Shown: positions 56,330 to 64,000 of the stretch, piece by piece | How positions within the stretch are numbered: position 1 is the stretch's first letter | Layout: every line of letters starts with the position of its first letter | Assembly (NCBI GenBank): GCA_037501455.1 | Contig: CM074858.1 | Location: 97,126,001-97,190,000, forward strand | DNA length: 64,000 nucleotides | Origin: Lantana camara | Lineage: Eukaryota; Streptophyta; Magnoliopsida; Lamiales; Verbenaceae | Direction: 5' to 3' | The notes under the pieces: generated by a model | What the model was told of the DNA's origin: nothing | Databases searched by the model: none | What the model saw: the letters and a program-made list of their open reading frames with translations, nothing else | Position numbers and translations under genes: made by a program

Positions 56330-59300
56330 CTAATCTTCACATACATTTTCATTGTCCTCCTCTCCGTCATCATTATCATGATCTTCGTAAGCTATAGGAG
56401 TCATTTACCTACCGGCTCCCCTACGTAAGGCCTTTCGCCTTTTACGTGTTTGTGGAGTTTGTGAAGATTGTATTAGTTGAGTAACAGTTTGTGTTTGCAT
56501 CTCAACTAGCTTCGTAAGCTGTTGAATTTGCTGCTGCGTTTGTTGTTGCTGCTGCTGAATTTATTGAGTTAGCGTGCCTGACATATTACAAAATTGATAA
56601 ATTGTTAAACTGATAACCAAAAGCTTAGACCTCTTCAATTGAAACTAAGCCATCAAAGCAAGGTAGAAAAGGAATGTGTTAAGTAGATTAGGTAGTGTGA
56701 GGCGAAGTTACTGCATCTAAACAAATCATCAAAGCAAAGCTCATAATGCTCAAAACACACATAAGACTTCTAATAAAATGAATTCTTATGTGTATTAATG
56801 TGTAAATGTAGGACCAAGAATAAAATGTTATTTGGTTTACAAATCGTAATACTAACACAGCTTATATTTGTTGAATAATTACATATATTTTACACATCAT
56901 GACAAACTACATTAAATTTCTTATGTGATTACATTAAATGTAATAAAATCAAGCTGAAAATCTTATATTTCTTGAATAAGTACATAACCAAATCAAGCTA
57001 AAAAACCTATCTGTTTTTATTCAAGAAATATATGTTAACATAATTAATGAGTAAGCAAATTTCATCTCATCATAACAGACTACATTAAATTTTGAATTAT
57101 TAAAAGGGATGAAATTTAAGAAGTGAGAGCTAATCTTAACTATCCTACAGTCTTGAACATTAGTTCAAGTTGGAGAAATGAAGCGATTATGAAGTAATAA
57201 TTTTTGCACACTCAAAAGGTAAGTTTACCTGACATGTTACCCAACGCCTCAGTAAGCTGCTCGTTTGTCACGTAGGGGCCACTCTGAGATGATGGAAAGC
57301 CTGAAGTGTAATCTGATAATGGTGAAGGGACTACATTCTTTCTTTTTGGCATGTGGTTCAACCCAAGAATCAGACCTTTCTTATCACGTCTCCCGGCAGC
57401 TAAAGTCCACAACTCCACACTATCAAGCACATGACTTTCTGGATCCTCCGCTAGGCGTTGGTCTTGCTCAGCCACTAATTCTTTATACTTCAACTATATA
57501 TATTAATAAATTAAATCAAAACAAAATATACAAATTTTCACTACAACTAGCATCGAGAACATTAATCACATAAAAGTTCAAGAAGTTGAAGTTCCAAACA
57601 AGAAAAAGAATTGATACAAAACCAACTGCCCTGATCATATTACCTTGTATTATATGTGTAAATTTCTAATTCAAAAGCTTCCCAACTCTCAACTTGCTTT
57701 AGTTTCGTCAAGAACCAAATTGGAACCACTAACCAAATATAATTCTTTAAAGATAGTTACTTATTACAAGATATTACTTATATATAGGTGATATGGGCAC
57801 TAGCATCTGAACTGAAAGTAATTAATTAAAAAAAGTTATAAATAACTTACGGCAATGCCACGGGCCACTCCTTCCTCCCAATCTTCAATAGCTTTTCCCT
57901 TATCTGCAAGCTTCACATATCCGTCTACAAAGGCAACGTCCACATCCACCTTTTTTTTAAATTGTTCTTCCAGAGAGGCAATGCGCGTGTGCATACTAAT
58001 GGAACCTCCTGTGTAAACCGATGATCCTTGCTTTGATTTTCTATTGCATGCATTTCTTTCACGCATAGCCTGATAGGCTGATACTCAGGACTACTCCAAC
58101 GTTCACACAATGCTGTATATACCTCATCTAGCATCCAACCCGGCTTCTTCTCCTTGTTTCTGATCGTGTAGTAGATGTCCGACATTCGTTTCCCTAAGTG
58201 ATGCTTGAATGTCTTATAGAAATGACCCTTGTACTTAGGATCCCAAGTAAAGTACTTCTGTATAATTCAACAAATAAAAAAAAACAAATCAATATGTAAA
58301 AATTACAATATCAATAATATGTAAGTATTTATATGTCAATGTTAGATTACCTTCCAATCATAGAACCAGCTCAGCAACTCTTGTTCAGTCATATCACCTA
58401 CATCATTATAGGGTTGAGTAAGCCTGCTTTTGAATACATTTGTAATTGCCCTGGTCCCAACACTATTATCAACATAGCTGCATCAACAGAACTTCTTTAG
58501 GAAATATGTAAAAATTGAGCTTAGATAAAAGTCCAAAATTATTGAAAATATATATATATATATATATATATGATTCATGTCTCATAACTGTATACAACAT
58601 TTAAAACTTTCGGAATTCGAGAAAAAGTATACAAGCAATATACTCAAGATATTTGATTTTTATAATATATATATGTTATAGTTTATTATGGATGTTAAAT
58701 AAAAGTGTATATCATTTTGACTAACAATCTGTCTCAACTGTCAACACCACTAGAAGTACCTATTTCTAATAATATCTAAGAATCATATGATAAGGTATTC
58801 TTCCTTTCTTTATAATAACATAATAATTAATAAGGTTAAATATTGAAAAAATGATCATCGTGATTAAATATTAGCTATACATAAACTTAAATATTAGTTG
58901 CATAAACTTAAATAAATTTATTCTCAAATATTAATTTTCAGAAATAATAATAAGCTGCATTAACTTACTCGTGGTCCCCCCTGGGTTGTAATAAATTTTT
59001 TTTTTCAGAAGGTGGCATCCGAGGACCCCTGCCTGTCCTTTGCATTGTAGGAGATCCAATTGGTTCTTGCTCCTCCTGCTCATCGAGTACTTCATTTTCT
59101 TCATTTATTGGACTGCTAGACGGGGCAGAGTATGGAGATGTGGACGGACCAACAATGGGAGATGTAATCGGACCACCGTCGGCAGGCGTAATGTAATCCT
59201 CGCCAGGTGAGGATGTAGAAGGCTGGATGCGTGTGAATCCAGAAATAGGTCTTGAAGTGGATCTCCCCGCTGCATTTGGTATAAAACTAGCCTTCTTTTT

Positions 59301-59617
59301 ACTAGTCACAGATCTTAAGAAACTCGACGTAGAACGAGGCGGTTGTTTGTCCATCTGCATTAAAATAAACAACAAAATAATTAATATTTTACCCAACAAA
59401 CTAACAGCTTCCGGAAAAAATTAATAAAAATTAACAGAAACTTGAAATACACGTAATTATTAACTAACCAATCATAGTCACTATCAATAAATTCATCATC
59501 GTTAAATCCCTCATCATCATTAGATTCATCATCAGATTCGTTAGCATCATTAGATTCATCATCAGATTCTTTAGCATCACTAGATTCTTCAGAATTTATG
59601 TCTACTTCTACTTTCAT
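56330..59617 (-). pseudogene. TNPA-like (Transposase_24-type) CACTA protein
   Basis: Minus-strand exons with GT..AG borders: an acidic exon (to 59617, ESDDESNDANESDDESNDDE); 58971-59355 (MDKQPPRSTSSFLRSV, Ser/Pro rich); 58352-58479 (YVDNSVGTRAITNVFKSRL...LLSWFYDWK); 57851-58257 (KYFTWDPKYKGHFYKTFKHH, GKRMSDIYYTIRNK, SSVYTGGSISMHT); 57229-57493 (YKELVAEQDQRLAEDPESH); about 56330-56576 (Gln-rich coiled coil, RKRRKALRRGAGR). The pattern with GGS.YTGGSIS is that of plant Transposase_24 proteins. The product would bind subterminal repeats. A frameshift lies near 58070 (8-base duplication), and stops lie in the last exon. Confidence 0.78.
58549..58571. repeat. (AT)n microsatellite in a CACTA intron
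   Basis: About 11 AT dinucleotides in the intron between the 58352-58479 and 58971-59355 exons. Confidence 0.95.
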
Positions 59618-62100
59618 ACTACCTAAAGATATATATGCACATAGATGTTCTTTTGTAAAGGTGGCAGCATATCATCCCTTAACTATGTAAAAAACACAAC
59701 TAATGAGTTATGCATCCCACTTAATGTGTTTTTAACTCAGTAATCTATCCCATAACTCATTGATAGAGATCTGATTAGAACCCTAATCGTTACTGAAATG
59801 CTATTGGAACAATATGTATGTTGAAGCAACGTAGACAGGCTTTCAGTTTCAATATCCTAAAACAAATAGGGAATTAAAAGACAATACTACAAAGTAATTC
59901 AGACGACATAGGAAACTGAACGTGTTGCAGCATTTCTTCAGCCTAAACCTCATGGTTTTCCAGTGTAATTCTCCCTATTTTACGTGAGAGTAGTGAGAAA
60001 CTTTAATTATTTCACACAGCCCAGAAATACCTCTATGTAAAATATCCAACAGTGAATGGATTCTAACTATGTAAAATACCTCCAACGTTAATGAAAAGAA
60101 ATAAGGGAAATTAGAAATCATAACAATTTCTTGCATTATACCATTCTGCTGCTTCAATTTTATGGATTTAGAGCATCGACTAAAATTAGTTAAGGCATCA
60201 AAAATAACAACACAATCACCCCATTAAAACAAAATTCCCTCTTAAACCCCAAGACTAAACCCATAAACCACATGAATACAGATCAACAAAAGATTAAACA
60301 GCAAAAGAAAGAACTTGCCTGCAATGGGGGATCTTTAAGAGCCCTATCAAGCCTGCTTCTGCTAAAAGGCTCCAGCTTAGGTATATATGAATCTCTTTTC
60401 TTCGAAACAGAACAACAAACAATGGAAACAGAGGAATGGCTTGCTGAGTGTATATACTTCAAACCCCGGCGAATCTGATATAAGAAATACTGCACAAACA
60501 TAGGAATATCGCTATGTTACCAAATGATACTAGTACAGTAAAAGCAAATTTGAGAACAAAATACTAGCACGAAGATGAACATGACTGTATATTTTCTGTA
60601 TATTTGTCTACAGGTTAAGCTGCCCACTAAACAAAACAACACAAAGTTGAATGCTTTCCAGGCCTCACACTATGAATCAAAATTATGAAGCATACTTCCA
60701 ATGATTCGGTTCAAGAAGAGACTAATTTAGCATAATTTAAACCACCAGCCCTAATCTAATTTGCAAAGAGACTGTAATCTAAGTTCATACGCTTCTCTTT
60801 CTGCTGCATCTGCTGAAATTGCTTTAATTTTAGATTTTTGAGAATAAAAGTAGAACCAAATATATAACTCTTTACAATGTCCCAGCAAAATCAAAAAAGG
60901 AAGAAATGCTTACCACTACGGCATTATCAACGAACTCATCCTCATATCCAATACTACACTCTTATAGCTCAATCTCCTCACCTTCTTGATGACCTTCCTA
61001 CAAAACGAAATACTCTTAACTACACAAAGATTACCAGCTTTTCTGTGAAACAAACATTAAAAATTCAACTAATTTCGGTTCATAATTTTCATATAACTGA
61101 AATCTGGGCAGGTTGCATTCGCAATCACATGACAAAAAGTAATAGACATTTAGAGGAGTGCTGCAAAATGAACTAATCTGACGGCCAAAATGAACTATTT
61201 TGAGCTTTCATGAATCATAGAGAACTATGCTTAAGATTCTTCTAATGAAATTGCACACAATTCCCCAGCCTTCATGTTTACAGACCCTTGTTACCAAACA
61301 TGAGATAAAATCATTTGCTAGTAGCAACTCAACCAGAAGAAATTAAAACCCAGACTCTTACAAGACCTTGGCTAAACTCGAAACACAACTTTTCTTCAGA
61401 CTCTTACAGACCCGAAATTAACCCAGCCTCTTACAGACTCGAACCACAACTTTTCTTCAGCAAAACTCGAAAAACCAAATAAACAGACAAACCCGAATGC
61501 CTCCATAAGAACGTAAAATCGAAAAATCGAACAAAACCAACAACAATATGCCCGAAACGCACCAGTTTATGCTTCTTCACCTCCAATTCAGACACACCCG
61601 TTGATGGATTCTTCACCTGCGATTCAGCAACACACGAAACACTAAAGCCCTAATCTGGGCAGATTACATTCGCAATCACATGAGGAAATTTGGGCAGGTT
61701 GCGTTCGCAATCACCGTTTGATGGTGTTGAGGCCTCTGCTACTTCAAATCTTCAACAGCTTCAAGTGAAGCTTCTCTTTGGCAACTCCCCGGTAGGCGAC
61801 GGCGGAGGCTGGTGGAGGCGAGAGCAAGCGACTACTGGAGCTGGCGGAGGTGAGAGTGAAAATGGAAATCAGAGTGAATCGGAGCTGCTGAGGCGAGTGT
61901 GATTTTGGAGGCAGAGTGAATTTGGGCGTGAAATTGGAATTTTGACCTAACTTCTCTAAATATTACTTGTTATACATAGGTTATTAAAAAGAAATTTAAC
62001 TTTCAGCTGAAAAATGGTTCAGCTTGACTGGCACAAAGTGATCCCAAATACCATAGGCTCCTGGTTTCGACTCCCCAACAGCACATATTTTTTAAACGTC
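59618..62100 (-). other. Upstream region of the CACTA gene, no TNPD
   Basis: No frame over about 100 residues and no transposase motif. It is AT-rich except for 61690-61900, which on the minus strand is rich in CTCC, CCGCC and GTCGCC, like a plant 5' untranslated leader. A large 5' intron of the TNPA-like gene is plausible. aatctgggcaggttgcattcgcaatcacatga recurs near 61100, 61655 and 61692. Confidence 0.5.
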
Positions 62101-62123
62101 TTTTTTAATTTTACATTTTATAA

Positions 62124-62795
62124 ACCGACGGGATTCCGAGGGAAATTCCGTCGGAAATATTTAGTAATATTAAGTTTTTTAGAAAAAAAAAACAAAATAT
62201 TTCCGATGGGATTTCCCTCGAAATCCCGTCGGTTTTTCTTAAATGTACGGAATATTTAGTAATATTAAGTTTTTTAGAAAAAAAACAAAATATTTTCGAC
62301 GGGATTTCCCTCGGAATCCCGTCGGTTTTTCTTAAATGTACAATTCCGACGGCATACCGAGGGAAATCCCTTCGAAATTTTTTAATTTCTATTGTATGTA
62401 TTTTTGCGGCAATTTCTAATTTTATTTTTTATTTAAAATTAATTTTAGTTTCTATTTAAAATTTTATATTTAGAAAACAGAATTATTTACCATGACTTTT
62501 AAAATTTTATGATAAAAACCGACGGGATTCCGAGGGAAATCCCGTCGGAAATATTTAATTTCTATTTTTATATTTTATATATTTAATCTTCCGAAGGGAT
62601 TTCCCTTGGCAACCCGTCGGAATTATTTTTAAATGTTACATTTTACAAAAACCGACGGGTTTCCGAGGGAAATTCCGTCGGAATTATTTAATTTTTATTT
62701 TTTTTTTTTAAATCATAACCCGTCGGAATTCCCTCGGGAATCTCTCGGATTTCCAACGGCATTCCGACGGAAGATTTCCCTCAGAATTTTCCATC
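62124..62795. repeat. Right CACTA subterminal inverted-repeat array
   Basis: About eight units like those at the left end (for example 62125-62155, 62518-62548 and 62651-62682). A segment of about 92 bases including one unit and the ttagtaatattaagttttttag spacer is tandemly duplicated (about 62158-62250 and 62251-62340). Confidence 0.85.
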
Positions 62796-63231
62796 AGAAT
62801 ATGCAGGATTTCTTGTAGTGCCAATAGGTCAAAAATAAAAGGTTCCGAAAAATATGAAATCCATTCCATTGGATCCGAATCACCAAATCGAGTCCAATGG
62901 TGGTGTCGGAATTCAAATTCGAATTCCCGAGCTCATATCGGTTCCAAACGCACCCAAAGTTACCTAATTTAAATTAGGACCAAAACTTCCAAAATTGGAA
63001 ATAGGCCCAAGTCCTATTTTACAATCGACTCCAACATTTAAATTAAATTCATGCATGGTATAAATCATATCAAGTCATAAAATTCCAAGTATGCACTTAA
63101 ATCAATTTAAATCACATTAGTCAATCATAGTTGGAAATTAAGACACACAATAAAGATGTAAATCACGTAAATGCGTAAGTAAACATTCTCGTGACTTCAT
63201 ATCTGTACGGATGATCGAACGGGGCATCACA

Positions 63232-64000
63232 AAATTCAGGTAAGAAATAGTGAAAATGAACGAAATTGCCTGAGCTTAGAGTCGACGGGAGTGACAACTT
63301 AGACCTGGAGTTCGTCGGAGAGAGTTTCCGGCACCAATTCACTTGAGCACCGTCGTTTCCGTCGAAGAGAGCTACTATTAGTCGTCATGAGCGAAATGGG
63401 GCGACACCAGCGAAATAGAGGGAAGAAGAATTTTCACGCTTGCCGAGATATACCACCATCGCCAGCGAAGTGGGTGGAACCGATGGCAAAGTTGCGCCGG
63501 CAAGCTAGGGCGGAGAATTGGGGGGAGCCGTTCTCGTGGGAGTGAAGACTATTTTGGCTTGTTACAAATCATAAATGGAGGGTAAAGTAGACATTTTAGG
63601 TCAATATGGAGCTAACAAAAATTATCAATCTCATGTGGGGAGTTAGTATGAACAATTTTCATATTGGGGAGCTAAGTAAAATTATTTTAACTTAGTGGTA
63701 CTTATAAAGTACCGCCCCTATAATGATATGAATTTTTCCTTTTAAATTTTTATGTAAAAAAGTTTGATACAAGAATCCTGACACTACAACTATAGAAAAA
63801 ATAGGAGCTATATGCCCCCACAACCCTGTGTTTTTCAAAAAGAGCTAAAAAAACCCTATAAAAAAAAAATTGGTAAAATAAACCCTGTATTTTTTATTTT
63901 TTGCAAACCGCCCCTTTACACCATTTAGTCAAAGAACCTACGTGTTTTGTCAAAATTGTCCTTCTTTCATTACAATACATTCTTAAAGAACTATATGCAC
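63232..64000. other. Unassigned right flank of gypsy-5
   Basis: Starts with the target duplication AAATT. 63270-63545 is GC-richer and on the minus strand reads like a 5' leader with TCGTCGG/CGACGA phrases, leading toward the ATG at 42814 before gypsy-5 inserted. 63560-64000 is AT-rich; on the minus strand it has gggcggtttgcaaaa and several aaaccctg/cagggttt phrases that resemble the ends of some plant DNA transposons. No gene or repeat border is proven. Confidence 0.3.

Larger units (their letters stand above)
55355..62820 (-). mobile_element. CACTA (En/Spm) transposon lacking TNPD
   Basis: The ends are CACTACAAGAAATCCTGCAT and its exact inverse (ATGCAGGATTTCTTGTAGTG), with 3-base target duplication CCA at 55352-55354 and 62821-62823. 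It is 7466 bp. Arrays of inverted subterminal repeats lie inside both ends (55379-56031 and 62124-62795). The minus strand carries a multi-exon TNPA-like gene (about 56330-59617). No Transposase_21 (TNPD) coding sequence is visible in the 2.5 kb upstream, so mobility would need a transposase from another copy. It is inserted in the right LTR of gypsy-5, so it is younger than gypsy-5. Confidence 0.95.
42853..63231 (-). mobile_element. Ty3/gypsy chromovirus gypsy-5 (Tekay/Del type)
   Basis: Minus-strand element with 3' LTR 42853-48437, polypurine tract, integrase with chromodomain-like tail, RNase H, RT, protease and Gag (48445-52806), primer binding site 52982-52993, and 5' LTR 53002-63231. 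The target duplication AAATT is at 42848-42852 and 63232-63236. Without nested inserts the LTRs are about 2785 and 2761 bp. The gag-pol order and the FLKASPRKG..RVGKGGKLNPR tail are typical of Tekay/Del chromoviruses. By eye the first 200 bases of the two LTRs differ at about 25 positions, mostly transitions, so the insertion is old. The solo LTR and the CACTA element inserted after it. Confidence 0.93.
53002..63231 (-). repeat. 5' LTR of gypsy-5 (right copy, interrupted by CACTA)
   Basis: The LTR runs 53002-55354 and resumes at 62824-63231, ending GGGGCATCACA. The CACTA element splits the phrase cggcccaataggt, which is intact at 48008-48020 in the left LTR. It carries the palindrome cluster at 54648-54838 and a perfect TGACGTCA at 54775, which is TGACATCA in the left copy. 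Confidence 0.93.

Noticed and set aside
61690..61902. Gly-rich plus-strand frame in the CACTA element
   Set aside because: On the other strand this looks like a GC-rich 5' leader of the TNPA-like gene. No protein family match is recognisable.

Overview
This window is plant nuclear DNA, most likely from a repeat-rich flowering plant, probably a eudicot. The evidence is plant-type LTR retrotransposons primed by initiator tRNA-Met, a CACTA (En/Spm) element, a Mutator-like element (MULE) carrying a ULP1-type protease gene, and spliceosomal introns with GT..AG ends. I find no intact ordinary host gene, rRNA, tRNA or CRISPR array. Nearly the whole window is a stack of transposable elements inserted into each other, and every coding region I can read is broken.

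Layout. (1) 1-3717, 13601-14242 and 26155-~27450 are three pieces of one minus-strand Ty3/gypsy element of the Tat/Retand type (two RNase H domains), split by two Ty1/copia insertions. (2) 3718-13600 is a plus-strand Ty1/copia element (copia-1) with two ~1.9 kb LTRs. (3) 14243-26154 is a related minus-strand copia element (copia-2, TSD CCCTT), itself split by a solo copia LTR at 16317-18249 (TSD AATAT). (4) ~27451-38718 is part of a MULE: a plus-strand DUF1985-like/ULP1-like gene and a minus-strand MuDR-type transposase, converging on tandem repeats. The ULP1 gene is interrupted by a solo gypsy LTR (29015-34441) that holds a solo copia LTR (29930-32086, TSD CTCCG). (5) 38719-~42640 is the 5' part of a plus-strand chromovirus (gypsy-4) inserted in the MULE transposase gene. 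(6) 42853-63231 is a minus-strand Tekay/Del-type chromovirus (gypsy-5, TSD AAATT). Its left LTR holds a solo gypsy LTR (44731-47525, TSD TTCGG), and its right LTR holds a 7.5 kb CACTA element (55355-62820, TSD CCA) that encodes a TNPA-like gene but no visible TNPD transposase. (7) 42641-42852 and 63232-64000 are unassigned; they were adjacent before gypsy-5 inserted and may hold the 5' end of a minus-strand transcription unit.

Nothing here forms a working pathway. Each retroelement encodes Gag, protease, reverse transcriptase/RNase H and integrase, but all carry stops, frameshifts or lost catalytic residues. Most nonsense changes I could read are CAG to TAG, as expected from deamination of methylated CHG cytosines in heterochromatin. 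The most interesting signals are non-coding: clusters of CGGCCG-centred palindromes at a similar place in four gypsy LTRs but with element-specific arms; a four-times repeated hairpin-like motif and a divergent GC-rich island in the copia leaders; G-box palindrome arrays in the copia LTRs; and CACTA subterminal inverted repeats, one of which shows matching changes on both arms.
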